Assembly: GCF_900117445.1 (NCBI RefSeq) | Contig: NZ_FPEJ01000013.1 | Coordinates: 124,001-188,000, forward strand | Reading direction: 5' to 3' | Length of the DNA stretch: 64,000 nt | Origin: Hyphomicrobium sp. NDB2Meth4 | GTDB taxonomy: Bacteria; Pseudomonadota; Alphaproteobacteria; Rhizobiales; Hyphomicrobiaceae | In this document: piece after piece, positions 23,618 to 33,385 of the stretch | Position numbering within the stretch: position 1 is the stretch's first letter | Layout: each line of letters starts with the position of its first letter | The notes under the pieces: generated by a model | The model's database searches: none | Told to the model about the DNA's origin: nothing | The model's input: the letters and a program-made list of their open reading frames with translations, nothing else | Position numbers and translations under genes: made by a program

Positions 23618-25399
23618 GTGACTGCCCAACCGCTGCTTCCGAAGAACGCGCCGTTCACCCCGGAAGAAATCGATGCACTCAACAGTGTCGTCGCGCGTAC
23701 GACGCCGCAGCAGCGTGCTTGGCTCGCCGGATTTTTTGCCGGTTTCGAAGCCGCGCAGGCAGGCGGCCAGCCCCAGCCCGTCGCGCAGTCGAAATCGCGC
23801 CAGCCGCTGCTGATCCTCTATGCTAGTGAGAGCGGCAACGCCGAGGCGCTGGCAATGCGCGCGAAGAAGACCGCCCAGAAGCATGGCCTCGATGCGCGCG
23901 TGTTCGACTTCGCCGATGCGGATTTTGGCGTGCTCAGCAAAGCCAAGAACATCCTCGTGTTCGCTGCCACCTGGGGCGAGGGCGATCCGCCCGGCCGCGC
24001 TGTCGACTTTTACACGGCCCTGATGAGCGACGATGCCCCGCGCATCGAGGGTGTTCGCTTTGCCGTGTTGGCCCTCGGTGACACGGCCTACGCGCAGTTC
24101 TGCGCCACCGGCAAAGCAATCGATGCCCGCCTCGAAGCGCTGGGTGGCACGCGCGCATTCGACCGCATCGATCTCGACCTCGACTATGCCAAGCAGGCCG
24201 CCGACTGGACCGAAAAAGCACTTGCGGAGTTGGGTCCAGCGGACGATGCCGCGGCGACCACTGTCGTGCATGTCGACTTCAAGGGCGGCTCGCATCCCGC
24301 TGACGATGACGAGCCCCAGTTTACTGCCGAAAATCCGCTGACCGGCGAGATCAATGCACGGGTCAATCTCAACGGTTCGGGTTCGACCCGCGAGACCTGG
24401 CATATCGAGATCGCGGCCGACGCTCCGGGCTTCTCCTACCTTCCCGGCGATGCCATCGGCGTCGTCCCCGAGAACGATCCGCAGCTCGCGCTCGACGTTG
24501 CCGAAGCTGTCGGCCTCGGCGCAGACGGCGACGTCGTGCGCAAACTGCGCGAGCGCTACGACGTGACGACGCTGTCGCGCGCGTTCGTTGAATCCTACGC
24601 CAAGCTGACCGGCCGCACCGACGCGGCCGCGCTCACCGATCAGAAGGCCTTTGGCGATTTCTCAGCCGATCGCCAGCTTGTAGACTTCCTGCAAACCTAT
24701 CCGGAAAAACTCAACGCAGAGCAGCTATTCTCCGTTCTGCGCCCACTGCCGGGCCGGCTCTACTCGGTGGCCTCAAGCCCCAAAGCACACCCCGGCGAAG
24801 CACATCTGCTGATTGGCGCTGTGCGTTGGGAATCGCACGGTCGCAAACGTGGCGGCGTCGCCTCCACCTACTTCGCCGACCGCCGCAAGGTCGGTGATCC
24901 GGTGCGCGTCTACGTCAAGCCCAACCGCCACTTCCGCCTCCCCGAGGACGGCAACCGCCCGATCATCATGATTGGCGCTGGCACCGGCGTCGCACCCTTC
25001 CGCGCCTTCGTGGAAGAGCGCGCGGAATTGGGCGCGAAGGGTAAGAGCTGGCTCGTATTCGGCGAGCGCAACTACACCAACGACTTCCTCTACCAGCTCG
25101 AATGGCAGGATCACCTGGCGTCGGGTTCGCTGTCGCGCATCGACGTCGCCTTCTCACGTGATCAACCGGAGAAGATCTACGTCCAGCAGCGCCTATGGGA
25201 AGCGCGCGAGGATGTTCTGCGCTGGGTCGAAGATGGCGCCCACATCTACGTGTGCGGTGACGAGAAGGGCATGGGACGCGATGTCGACGTGACGCTCGCC
25301 CGCATTCTCGCCGACGCGGCACGCGGGGACGACGAAGCCGGCAAGGCGAAGCTGAAAGAGCTGGCCAAGGCCGGCCGCTACCAGCGCGACGTATATTGA
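23618..25399 (+). CDS. cysJ: Sulfite reductase (NADPH) flavoprotein alpha component
   Basis: A 593-residue flavoprotein: N-terminal helix region, flavodoxin domain (LLILYASESGNAEALA, ATWGEGDPPGRA, LALGDTAYAQFC), then FAD/NADPH ferredoxin-reductase domain (GRLYSVASSP, IMIGAGTGVAPFRAF, YVCGDEKGMGRDV) ending in aromatic RDVY. GTG 23618 has GAGGAG just upstream. It passes electrons from NADPH to CysI. Follows cysG by 34 bp and precedes cysI by 36 bp. Confidence 0.96.
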   Translation: MTAQPLLPKNAPFTPEEIDALNSVVARTTPQQRAWLAGFFAGFEAAQAGGQPQPVAQSKSRQPLLILYASESGNAEALAMRAKKTAQKHGLDARVFDFADADFGVLSKAKNILVFAATWGEGDPPGRAVDFYTALMSDDAPRIEGVRFAVLALGDTAYAQFCATGKAIDARLEALGGTRAFDRIDLDLDYAKQAADWTEKALAELGPADDAAATTVVHVDFKGGSHPADDDEPQFTAENPLTGEINARVNLNGSGSTRETWHIEIAADAPGFSYLPGDAIGVVPENDPQLALDVAEAVGLGADGDVVRKLRERYDVTTLSRAFVESYAKLTGRTDAAALTDQKAFGDFSADRQLVDFLQTYPEKLNAEQLFSVLRPLPGRLYSVASSPKAHPGEAHLLIGAVRWESHGRKRGGVASTYFADRRKVGDPVRVYVKPNRHFRLPEDGNRPIIMIGAGTGVAPFRAFVEERAELGAKGKSWLVFGERNYTNDFLYQLEWQDHLASGSLSRIDVAFSRDQPEKIYVQQRLWEAREDVLRWVEDGAHIYVCGDEKGMGRDVDVTLARILADAARGDDEAGKAKLKELAKAGRYQRDVY

Positions 25400-25435
25400 T
25401 TGAAGGCGGCGCTAGCGCCGGACCAGGACACGACA

Positions 25436-27175
25436 ATGAGCGAAGACAAGCGCGCCAAGAACGAACTCATCAAGGAGAGCAGCCACCAGCTGCGCGGCAC
25501 CATCGCGCAGGGACTGGCCGACGTCTCCACCGGTGCCATCTCCGAGGATGACAGCCAGCTCACCAAGTTCCACGGCACCTACCTGCAGGACGACCGCGAC
25601 GTGCGCGGCGAGCGCGCCAAGAAGAAGCTGGAAAAGGCTTACAGCTTCATGATCCGCGTGCGCCTGCCGGGCGGCGTCACCACGTCGAAGCAGTGGCTGC
25701 AGCTCGACGCCATTGCCGGCACCTACGCAAACCACGCACTGCGCCTGACGACGCGTCAGACGTTCCAGTTCCACGGCGTGATCAAGACGAACATGAAGCG
25801 CACGATGCAGGCGATCAATGCCGCCGTGCTCGACACGCTCGCCGCCTGCGGTGACGTCAACCGCAATGTGCTGGCGACCGGCAACCCGAACCTGTCGAAG
25901 GTGCATGCCGCCGCGCATCAGCTCGCCGTAGACATCAGCGAGCACTTGCTGCCCAGAACCGGCGCCTACCACGAGATATGGCTCGACGGTGAGCAGGTCT
26001 CCGACGCTTCGCGCCCCGCGAAGACGGACGAGGAGCCGATCTACGGCAAGCACTATCTGCCGCGCAAGTTCAAGACCGTGATCGCCGTGCCGCCGTCCAA
26101 CGACGTCGACATCTACGCGCACGATCTCGGCTACATCGCCATCACCGACGATAAGGGCAAGCTCGTCGGCTGGAATGTCACCATCGGCGGCGGCATGGGC
26201 ATGACCCACGGCGACCCCGACACCTTCCCGCGCACCGCTGATCTCTTTGGATTCTGCACCACTGAGCAGGCCGTCGACGTGGCGGAGAAGATCGTCACCG
26301 TGCAACGTGACTGGGGCAACCGCGAGAACCGCAAGCGCGCGCGTCTCAAGTACACGATCGAAGATCGTGGCCTCGACAATTTCCGCAACGAGGTTGAGAA
26401 GCGCCTCGGCTACAAGCTCGGCGAGCCGCGCCCGTTCGAATTCACCTCGACCGGTGATGTGATCGGCTGGCAGCAGGGCGCCGACAAAAAGTGGCACCTG
26501 ACGCTGTTCGTCGAGAACGGCCGCATCAAGGACAAGCCCGGCTGGCGCCTGCGCACAGCGCTGCGCGAGATCGCGGAGATTCACCCTGGCGGTTTCCTCG
26601 TCACTGCCAATCAGAACGTCATCATTTCCAACATCACGGCCAAGACCAAACCGAAGATCGAAGCTCTGCTCGCCGAGCACGGCATCGTCATCGGTTCCGA
26701 CTTTTCAGGTCTGCGCCGCAACAGCATGGCTTGCGTCGCGCTGCCGACGTGCGGCCTGGCGCTGGCCGAGAGCGAGCGCTTTCTCCCGGAACTCGTCACA
26801 GCGCTCGAAGAGTCGCTCGAGAAGGCCGGTCTGCGCGACGACGACATCGTCATCCGCATGACGGGCTGCCCCAACGGCTGCGCGCGGCCATACCTTGCCG
26901 AGATCGGCCTCGTCGGGCGCAACCCAGGGCTCTACAACCTGTATCTGGGAGCAGCGTTCAACGGCGACCGCCTGAACAAGCTCTACGCCGAGGACATCGA
27001 CAAGGACCGCATCATCGGTCTGCTCGATCCAATCTTCGCGCGCTACGCCAAAGAGCGCGAGGAAGGCGAGCACTTCGGCGACTTCGCCATTCGTGCCGGC
27101 TACGTGAAGGCAACGACGGCGGGCAACCGCTTCCACGCCGACCTCGACCTCGTGAAGACCGTGAGCCGAGTCTAG
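25436..27175 (+). CDS. cysI: Sulfite reductase (NADPH) hemoprotein beta component
   Basis: A 579-residue siroheme/4Fe-4S enzyme that reduces sulfite to sulfide. The cluster cysteines appear as CVALPTCGLA and TGCPNGCARPY (C-x5-C and C-x3-C). LTTRQTFQFHG, VNRNVLATGNPN and GGGMGMTHGD are family landmarks. ATG 25436 (after AGGACACGACA) is chosen; the ORF extends 12 codons upstream. Its TAG stop forms the edge of a heptad repeat array. Confidence 0.96.
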   Translation: MSEDKRAKNELIKESSHQLRGTIAQGLADVSTGAISEDDSQLTKFHGTYLQDDRDVRGERAKKKLEKAYSFMIRVRLPGGVTTSKQWLQLDAIAGTYANHALRLTTRQTFQFHGVIKTNMKRTMQAINAAVLDTLAACGDVNRNVLATGNPNLSKVHAAAHQLAVDISEHLLPRTGAYHEIWLDGEQVSDASRPAKTDEEPIYGKHYLPRKFKTVIAVPPSNDVDIYAHDLGYIAITDDKGKLVGWNVTIGGGMGMTHGDPDTFPRTADLFGFCTTEQAVDVAEKIVTVQRDWGNRENRKRARLKYTIEDRGLDNFRNEVEKRLGYKLGEPRPFEFTSTGDVIGWQQGADKKWHLTLFVENGRIKDKPGWRLRTALREIAEIHPGGFLVTANQNVIISNITAKTKPKIEALLAEHGIVIGSDFSGLRRNSMACVALPTCGLALAESERFLPELVTALEESLEKAGLRDDDIVIRMTGCPNGCARPYLAEIGLVGRNPGLYNLYLGAAFNGDRLNKLYAEDIDKDRIIGLLDPIFARYAKEREEGEHFGDFAIRAGYVKATTAGNRFHADLDLVKTVSRV

Positions 27176-27235
27176 GCATTAGGCACTGGGCATTGGGCAA
27201 TAGAAACCTCCCTCTATTGCCTGCTGCCCATTGCC
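27175..27235. repeat. Inverted arrays of degenerate heptad GGCAttr between cysI and TauE-like gene
   Basis: Four tandem 7-base units GGCATTA, GGCACTG, GGCATTG, GGCAATA fill 27175-27202. After a 12-base centre, three units in reverse orientation (TATTGCC, TGCTGCC, CATTGCC) occupy 27215-27235. GGCAATAG and CTATTGCC pair perfectly, so the array folds as a hairpin between two convergent genes and could act as bidirectional terminator. Confidence 0.7.
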
Positions 27236-27240
27236 TGAAT

Positions 27241-28047
27241 CTAATGCTTGAGCGGATTGATCAGCGCGAACGCCGCCCAGAACAGCACCAGCGCCAGCGT
27301 CACGCGCAAGACCCAGTCTGGCACCATGCCTGTAATGCGCGAGCCGAGCGCGATGCCGGGCACCGATCCAACCAGCAGCAGCCCCAAGATCGGTAGATCG
27401 ACGTTGCCCATGCCGAAGTGGCTTGCACCCGCGAGGAACGTGAGCGGGATCGCATGCACGATGTCCGTGCCGATGAGGCGCCGCGCCGAGAGCGAGTGAT
27501 AAAGCATCGTCAGCGCCACGACGCCGATCGCACCCGCACCGACCGAGGTCAGCGCCACCAGCACTCCGAGGACGAAGCCCAGCACCAATGTGGGAAGCTT
27601 GCGCACGCGTCCGGTTTCATCGAGGTCGGGCGTGCGCATCGCATAGCGCTTCAGCGCCGGATATGCCGCGACGCACAGCGCGCTTATGACCAGGGCGAAG
27701 GCCAGCACCTTCCGGATCACTGCCGCGAGGATGTGGATGTCCGGCTCGACGAGGTAGATCCACGCCAGAATGATCGCGGCGCCCGGCAGGCTGCCCGTCG
27801 CCAGCCATCGCACGATCGGCCAATGTACATTGCCGAGCGCATGATGCCGCCACGCTGCGCTCGCCTTGGTGATCGAGGCGAACAGCAGGTCCGTTCCGAC
27901 GGCGAGCACCGGCGAAATTCCGATTCCGGAGATGAGGAAGGGCGTCATCAGCGAGCCAGCTCCAACGCCGGTAAGACCGACGAGAAAGCCAACTGTAAAG
28001 CCGCCAATGATGACCAGGGGCCAGGCGCCCACGTGTAGAAATTCCAT
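27241..28047 (-). CDS. TauE/SafE family sulfite/anion permease (first copy)
   Basis: A 268-residue polytopic membrane protein with about eight hydrophobic helices. GFTVGFLVGLTGVGAGSLMTPFL opens it, and the second half has VLVALTSVGAGAIGVV, the internal duplication of the family. TauE/SafE proteins export sulfite or sulfoacetate or move other organosulfur anions. Placed right after the cys genes; sulfate uptake or sulfite export is inferred. Second TauE-like gene is 90 bp upstream, same strand. Confidence 0.85.
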   Translation of the reverse strand: MEFLHVGAWPLVIIGGFTVGFLVGLTGVGAGSLMTPFLISGIGISPVLAVGTDLLFASITKASAAWRHHALGNVHWPIVRWLATGSLPGAAIILAWIYLVEPDIHILAAVIRKVLAFALVISALCVAAYPALKRYAMRTPDLDETGRVRKLPTLVLGFVLGVLVALTSVGAGAIGVVALTMLYHSLSARRLIGTDIVHAIPLTFLAGASHFGMGNVDLPILGLLLVGSVPGIALGSRITGMVPDWVLRVTLALVLFWAAFALINPLKH

Positions 28048-28136
28048 ATGCCAGGCTCGCGTAACGTTCGAGGGCGCGTCGGGCGACCTTATCCGTTATC
28101 TTGGATGGTTCAACCAGGGATGTGAGGCGGGGAGCC

Positions 28137-28880
28137 TCAGGTGAGGGACATGACGATGGTTCTGAGGCTCAGGATCACGATGACACTTCCGACGAGCGCC
28201 ATCAGCACTTTGTCAGGCAGCTTCTTCGTCGCCAGGGCGGCGAACGGCGCAGCAATGATCCCGCCTATGATCAAGCCCGCGATGATCGGCCAAAGCTCGA
28301 GGCCGATGGTGAAGACGAAAGTAGCCGAGATCGTGAGGGTGACGAAGAACTCCGCGAGATTGACTGAGCCAATGGCGTAGCGCGGTGTCGTCCCCTGACC
28401 GATCAAGGTCGTGGTGACGATTGGCCCCCAGCCGCCGCCACCGAGCGAGTCGAGCAGGCCGCCGATGAAGCCCAGCGGTGCCACGCGCGAAGGCGGCGCG
28501 CCGTCAGACTGTCGCTTATTGATCGCGCACCAGACGATATAAATGCCCATCAGCAGCAGGTAAGCGCTGATGAATGGCTTCACCTTCTCGCCGTCGAGAT
28601 TAGTGAGGAGATAGGCGCCGATCGCGCCGCCGACCATGCCCGGCACCGCAAGTCGCACCAACAGCTTCCGATCGACGTTGCCGAGCTTCCAGTGCGAGAC
28701 GCCCGAGACGAACGTCGTGAAGGTCTCCGCTGCGTGGACGCACGCGCTCGTCGTTGCTGGCGGAACCCCGACGCTCAGCAGAACCGACGACGACGTCACG
28801 CCGTATGCCATGCCGATGGCGCCATCGACCATCTGCGCGGCAAAGCCGATCGCAACAAATAGCAGAAGCTCTTCCCACAT
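28137..28880 (-). CDS. TauE/SafE family permease (second copy)
   Basis: A 247-residue membrane protein: LLLFVAIGFAAQMVDGAIGMAYGVTSSS at the start, GFIGGLLDSLGGGGWGP in the middle, and final helices around VLMALVGSVIVILSLR. It is clearly distinct in sequence from the first copy. ATG 28880 is preferred to 28952, whose extra residues look hydrophilic and basic. Located between the cysHDN operon and the first TauE gene; likely in the same operon. Confidence 0.8.
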   Translation of the reverse strand: MWEELLLFVAIGFAAQMVDGAIGMAYGVTSSSVLLSVGVPPATTSACVHAAETFTTFVSGVSHWKLGNVDRKLLVRLAVPGMVGGAIGAYLLTNLDGEKVKPFISAYLLLMGIYIVWCAINKRQSDGAPPSRVAPLGFIGGLLDSLGGGGWGPIVTTTLIGQGTTPRYAIGSVNLAEFFVTLTISATFVFTIGLELWPIIAGLIIGGIIAAPFAALATKKLPDKVLMALVGSVIVILSLRTIVMSLT

Positions 28881-28932
28881 CGTGTCGGTTCGCTTGCTCC
28901 GCTCTGGGCTCCGCAATAGCGGACACGCAAGT

Positions 28933-28963
28933 CGAGCCAGGGGGCCTATCATCCCCTGGCTCG
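28933..28963. repeat. Strong 11-bp hairpin after cysN
   Basis: CGAGCCAGGGG (28933-28943) pairs perfectly with CCCCTGGCTCG (28953-28963) around a 9-base loop. It lies just downstream of cysN and upstream of the second TauE-like gene. No T-run follows on either strand, so it may be a processing or mRNA-stability element and not a classical intrinsic terminator. Confidence 0.6.
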
Positions 28964-28974
28964 CCGCGATGAGG

Positions 28975-30444
28975 TTAGATCTCGATCTTCACCGGAATGC
29001 CGGCAGCGTGCAGCAGCAGCGCTGTTTCGTTGGCGCGCCGCTGAAACTCCCGGCGATCATCGTCGCTATTGCCCAAGTCGCGGCACAGGCCACGTTCGAG
29101 CAATTCGCGCGTCAACCGGAACGCAGTTGCGTTGTCGGCTTCTCCGCGGCTGGCCGAAGTGATCACTCCGCCCGCCACCGATGCGCCCGTCAGCGCATCG
29201 ACGATGAGGAAGATGCCTGTGGCCTGATTGTCCGCGAAGGTGTCCACCGCAACAGGACGCCCGAGCGTGATGGTCGTATTGGCGATATCGTTGACGCCGC
29301 ACTTCTCGGACGGAAGCACGGCCAATGTCTCGAGGTCCAGCAGCGAGTTGATCGCTATGGTCGATATCGGCGCGAGGTCCGTCGATGTGCGCAGGAAATA
29401 GCCGTTGCCGGGATCGAACGGCGTCTCCCACAGCCACACGATCCGCGCATCGATATGCGCGGCAACGGTCGGCAGTTTGTCGGCGGCTGAAAGCACGGCT
29501 CCGCGCGCCACATCGATGTCAGTGTCGAGCTGCAGTGCGACGGCCTGCCCCTGCTTCGCCACTTCCAGGTCGCGCCCCATGGTGGCGATGCGCAGCACAT
29601 GCGCACTCTGTCCGCTCAGTGCATCGGTGATGCGGTCGCCCACGCTGATGAAGCCGGAGGCAACGGTGCCGGCGAGACCGCGGAAGTCAACGCCATCGCG
29701 CAAAACAGTCTGCACCGGCATGCGGAAGGCACCGCGCACGGTGACGTCGCGCGAAGGGATGCGCTCCAGGTGTTCGAGCAAGTGCGGCCCGGTGTACCAG
29801 GGCATGTGCTCGGACGTGCGCGCAACGTTGTCGCCACCAACAGCGGAGACCGGGATTGCAATGGCCTCGCGGAAGCCGAAACGCAGCGTCAGCTCGCGGA
29901 AGTCGTTCTCAATGGAACGAAACTTGTCCTGCGACCAGTCGACGAGATCCATCTTGTTGACGGCGAGGATTACGCGCTTCACGCCGACGATATCGAGGAT
30001 CGCCGCGTGACGGCGCGTCTGCCGCTTCACGCCGTGGCGAGCATCGACCAGCATGATCGCGACGTCCGCGTGCGAGGCGCCCGAGGCCATATTGCGCGTG
30101 TACTGCTCGTGCCCTGGGCTGTCGATGACGACGAAGCGCCGCGTCGACGTGTCGAAGTAGCGCCAGGCGATGTCGATGGTGATGCCTTGCTCGCGCTCGG
30201 CAACGAGACCGTCGAGCAGCAGCGAGAAGTCTGGATGCGCACCGCCCGTCGCCGCGTTCGACGATTTGTTGATCGTCTCGCGCTGGTCGTCATAGAGGTC
30301 TGACGCGTCCCAGAGTAAGCGGCCGATCAGCGTCGACTTACCGTCGTCGACCGATCCGCACGTCAGCAGATGCAGGATGCCGTTAAGCTCCTGGTTGAAA
30401 GCGGGCGCCAGATCTTCGCGCCGGATTGCCGTTACCGCCGTCAT
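28975..30444 (-). CDS. cysN: Sulfate adenylyltransferase subunit 1 (GTPase)
   Basis: A 489-residue EF-Tu-like GTPase that drives APS formation by CysD. P-loop GSVDDGKST, IDSPGHEQYTRNM (DxxG) and NKMDLVDW (NKxD) are intact. It ends in VKIEI with no APS-kinase (CysC) domain, unlike the fused CysNC of many alphaproteobacteria. The start overlaps the cysD stop by one base (TGATG). Confidence 0.95.
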   Translation of the reverse strand: MTAVTAIRREDLAPAFNQELNGILHLLTCGSVDDGKSTLIGRLLWDASDLYDDQRETINKSSNAATGGAHPDFSLLLDGLVAEREQGITIDIAWRYFDTSTRRFVVIDSPGHEQYTRNMASGASHADVAIMLVDARHGVKRQTRRHAAILDIVGVKRVILAVNKMDLVDWSQDKFRSIENDFRELTLRFGFREAIAIPVSAVGGDNVARTSEHMPWYTGPHLLEHLERIPSRDVTVRGAFRMPVQTVLRDGVDFRGLAGTVASGFISVGDRITDALSGQSAHVLRIATMGRDLEVAKQGQAVALQLDTDIDVARGAVLSAADKLPTVAAHIDARIVWLWETPFDPGNGYFLRTSTDLAPISTIAINSLLDLETLAVLPSEKCGVNDIANTTITLGRPVAVDTFADNQATGIFLIVDALTGASVAGGVITSASRGEADNATAFRLTRELLERGLCRDLGNSDDDRREFQRRANETALLLHAAGIPVKIEI

Positions 30445-31349
30445 CAGAAGTAACCTTCCTGCTTCTTGCGCTCCATGGCGCCAACCTGGTCGTGATCGAT
30501 GAGACGCCCCTGCCGCTCCGACGTGCGCGCGCCAAGCGTTTCCTCAACGACCGCCTCGATGTCGTCCGCGGTCGAAGGAACGGCCGCAGTCAGCGGCCAG
30601 CACCCCAGCGTACGGAAACGTACGCTCTTCATCTGCGGAGTCTCGCCCGGCTGCAGCGGCAGACGATCGTCGTCGATTACGAGAAGCTGCCCGTTGCGCA
30701 CGATCGTCGGCCGCTTTGCAGCGAAGTACAGCGGTACCACGTCGAGGTTCTCGCGCAGGATGTAGCGCCACACGTCGCGCTCGGTCCAATTGGAGAGCGG
30801 GAACACGCGCACTGTCTCGCCCGGACCCAGACGCCCATTCAGCAGGTTCCACATTTCCGGCCGCTGCCGACGCGGATCCCAGCGGTGGCCTGGCGAGCGG
30901 AACGAAAACACGCGCTCTTTGGCGCGCGAGCTTTCTTCATCGCGACGCGCGCCGCCGAACGCTGCATCGAAGCCGTACTTGTCCAGCGCCTGCTTCAAGG
31001 GCTGCGTCTTCATCACGTCCGTGTAGACGGACGGCGAATAGTCGTACGGATTGATTCCGCGCTTGATGCCGTCTTCGTTCGTATGAACGATGAGGTCGAG
31101 ACCGAACTCGCGCACCGTCTTGTTGCGGAATTCGATCATGTCGCGGAACTTCCACGTCGTATCGATGTGCAGCAGCGGGAAGGGCGGCTTCTGCGGCCAG
31201 AACGCCTTGCGTGCCAGATGCAGCAGGACCGTCGAATCCTTGCCGATGGAGTACATCAGCACCGGACGGCGAAACTGTGCGGCAGCCTCGCGGAAAATAT
31301 GGATCGCCTCTGCTTCCAGCAGGTCGAGATGCGAGAACGGAGCTGTCAC
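30444..31349 (-). CDS. cysD: Sulfate adenylyltransferase subunit 2
   Basis: A 301-residue PP-loop enzyme: [20 protein letters not shown] (SGGxDS-like pyrophosphate loop) and [19 protein letters not shown]. With CysN it makes adenosine 5'-phosphosulfate from sulfate and ATP. GTG 31349 is selected: GGAGG lies seven bases upstream and it overlaps the cysH stop (GTGA). An ATG at 31391 would lie within cysH. Confidence 0.94.
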   Translation of the reverse strand: MTAPFSHLDLLEAEAIHIFREAAAQFRRPVLMYSIGKDSTVLLHLARKAFWPQKPPFPLLHIDTTWKFRDMIEFRNKTVREFGLDLIVHTNEDGIKRGINPYDYSPSVYTDVMKTQPLKQALDKYGFDAAFGGARRDEESSRAKERVFSFRSPGHRWDPRRQRPEMWNLLNGRLGPGETVRVFPLSNWTERDVWRYILRENLDVVPLYFAAKRPTIVRNGQLLVIDDDRLPLQPGETPQMKSVRFRTLGCWPLTAAVPSTADDIEAVVEETLGARTSERQGRLIDHDQVGAMERKKQEGYF

Positions 31350-32164
31350 GCAGCGGCCTCCTTTTGGTGGGGCCTGTTGTGCAGGCCGCACTCCTTACCG
31401 TCTTCGTTTTCCCACCACCAACGTCCCGCGCGGATATCCTCGCCCGGCTTCACAGCGCGTGTGCACGGCTGGCAGCCTATGGACGGAAAACCGCGAGCGT
31501 GCAGCGGGTTCACCGGCACGTCGTTGGCGGCGATATAAGCCTCGAGCCTATCGAGGCTCCAGTCTGCCAAGGGGTTCAGCTTGACGAGCCCGTCGTCGCT
31601 GTCCCATGCGGCAAATGGAACATGTGCACGCCCGGCGGACTGTTCGCGACGCAGGCCGGTCACCCAGCCGGCGGCCCCCGCGAGAGCGCGTTTCAAGGGA
31701 CGCACCTTGCGGATGTCGCAGCAAGACTTGCGGTTGGCAACATCGAGGCGGAAGCCATAGATGCCGTCCCGCGCCACCAGCTCCTCCACCTCGCGCGCGT
31801 CCGGGAACATGACGCGCACCTTGATCCCGTAGCGATTCTCGCTTGCCTCAAGTGTCTCTAGAGTCTCCGGGAAGTGCCTGCCCGTATCAAGCGTAAATAC
31901 ATCGATCGGGGCTCCGCTCGTCGCAATGCCGTGGAGAACCGCCTGATCCTCGATCCCCAGGCTGGTCGAGAACGTCGTTCGCCCGGCCACGGAGCGTGCG
32001 ATCTCGATGAGGCGTTCCTCCAGCGAATCGAGCGCACCAAGCCGTCTGTCGAGCGCCATTGCCTCGGCAATCGGGTCATTTTGCACGGCTGCAGCAGAGG
32101 CTTGAGCGCCCCTGGCGCCGGTCGCAGACTGTGCGCCGCCGCGCGCATGGGAGTTCGTAGGCAT
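31346..32164 (-). CDS. cysH: Phosphoadenosine/adenosine phosphosulfate reductase, APS type
   Basis: A 272-residue reductase: [34 protein letters not shown] and [14 protein letters not shown]. It carries the CC...CxxC set (KSCCDIRK and [10 protein letters not shown]) that binds a 4Fe-4S cluster in APS reductases, so APS and not PAPS is the likely substrate. The first 35 residues are low complexity. First gene of cysH-D-N; upstream gap of 613 bp. Confidence 0.93.
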   Translation of the reverse strand: MPTNSHARGGAQSATGARGAQASAAAVQNDPIAEAMALDRRLGALDSLEERLIEIARSVAGRTTFSTSLGIEDQAVLHGIATSGAPIDVFTLDTGRHFPETLETLEASENRYGIKVRVMFPDAREVEELVARDGIYGFRLDVANRKSCCDIRKVRPLKRALAGAAGWVTGLRREQSAGRAHVPFAAWDSDDGLVKLNPLADWSLDRLEAYIAANDVPVNPLHARGFPSIGCQPCTRAVKPGEDIRAGRWWWENEDGKECGLHNRPHQKEAAA

Positions 32165-32777
32165 CAGAGATCCCTTCGGTGAGGCCCTGAAAATAGGCGA
32201 AACCGAATTCTACTTAAAGCATATACGGGAAATAAAAATAGGATCACATTCCAGAGGTCGGCTCGTGGGGGAAATTTTTCCCAATCCACGCCTTCATGGA
32301 ACGTCTTGGCGACAACGGGGAGGGCAACCCGTAGCAACTCTAGTGTCTGCAGCGCTTGAACGCTAGTCGGGCATTAGTCCCGAGGGCCTCCATAAGGCCC
32401 TGGCACACCTAGCAGGGGCAAGCGCTCGCGCGAATCAGTGTGTAGGCAATACGAATCTCGAGTGCCTCAAATTGGCGTCGCAGATTTATCGCAGTGGCCG
32501 TGGTCGCATTGTTCCAGATGAAAATGTGGGGATGAAATAGAACCTGAAAAAATCGAGCATATTCAATGCGTTAATTTGTGTGTTTTCATGTGGACATCTG
32601 CGTGACATTCCCGCCTCTGACGGCTTCTCGAAACGTTGCCACTGGTAGCGTGGTTAACAAATGGTATTCTCCGCCCAGCTTCGAGATGGGGCCGCCGACG
32701 AAGAGGGCTCTTACGTCGGTCCGGCACCGCTCTGAGGCAGCAAAAAGCAAACGTTGAGCAAGTAGCGGGGTACCACA
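32165..32777. promoter_or_regulatory. Divergent region between cysH and cold-shock gene
   Basis: No protein gene is seen in these 613 bp. AATTCTACTT at 32206-32215, 42 bp before cysH, repeats a 10-mer found before cysG. GGGAAA-TT-TTTCCC lies at 32269-32282. A 7-bp hairpin AGGGCCT/AGGCCCT occupies 32383-32401. AT content rises after 32460 toward the cold-shock gene, as expected for a regulated leader. No riboswitch consensus was recognised. Confidence 0.45.
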
Positions 32778-33377
32778 ATGGGGGATTCCTCAAAGCGTCC
32801 GGATTTTCCGCAGTTCGATCCGTCCCTGGACATGACGCGGGAACGGGCCGAGGAAGCCGGCATCGAGGTTTTCGAGGTCGTCGGTTCGATTAAATGGTTT
32901 GACGCATCAAAGGGTTACGGCTTCATCGTCCCCGACAATGGACTGGCCGATATCCTCCTGCACGTCACCTGTCTCAGGGCAGGCGGTTATCAGACGGCCT
33001 ACGAGGGAGCCCGTGTCCACGCCGAGGTGCTGCGCCGCCCCAAGGGAATGCAGGCTTTCCGCATTCTCAGCATGGATGAAAGCACTGCGATCCATCCTTC
33101 TCAGCTTCCGCAGCGGACGCACGTCATCGTTACGCCGGAGAGCGACTGGGAGCGGGCCATGGTGAAATGGTTCAACCGGGTGCGCGGCTTCGGCTTCTTG
33201 ACGCGCGGTGAGGGAACGCCTGACATATTCGTGCACATGGAGACGCTGCGGCGCTTCGGTTTCACCGAGCTGCGTCCCGGGCAGATGGTAATGGTTCGCT
33301 GGGGTCACGGCTGTAAGGGCTGCATGGCCGCCGAACTGAGACCGGATGGACAGCCGGGGCTGCCGCCAACGCACTGA
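32778..33377 (+). CDS. Protein with two cold-shock domains
   Basis: A 199-residue RNA-binding protein with two CSDs: first about 34-105 ([28 protein letters not shown]), second about 125-190 ([29 protein letters not shown]). RNP1-like KGYGFI and RGFGFL are intact. The arrangement is common in Hyphomicrobiales. ATG 32778 follows GGGG; upstream AT-rich leader is long. Followed 8 bp later by a DUF192 gene, a pairing often seen in this order. Confidence 0.9.
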   Translation: MGDSSKRPDFPQFDPSLDMTRERAEEAGIEVFEVVGSIKWFDASKGYGFIVPDNGLADILLHVTCLRAGGYQTAYEGARVHAEVLRRPKGMQAFRILSMDESTAIHPSQLPQRTHVIVTPESDWERAMVKWFNRVRGFGFLTRGEGTPDIFVHMETLRRFGFTELRPGQMVMVRWGHGCKGCMAAELRPDGQPGLPPTH

Positions 33378-33385
33378 TAGGCGCA

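Noticed and set aside
25412-26680. 422-codon minus-strand open frame
   Set aside because: Antisense shadow of cysI, low complexity (Val/Leu/Arg), typical for GC-rich genes.
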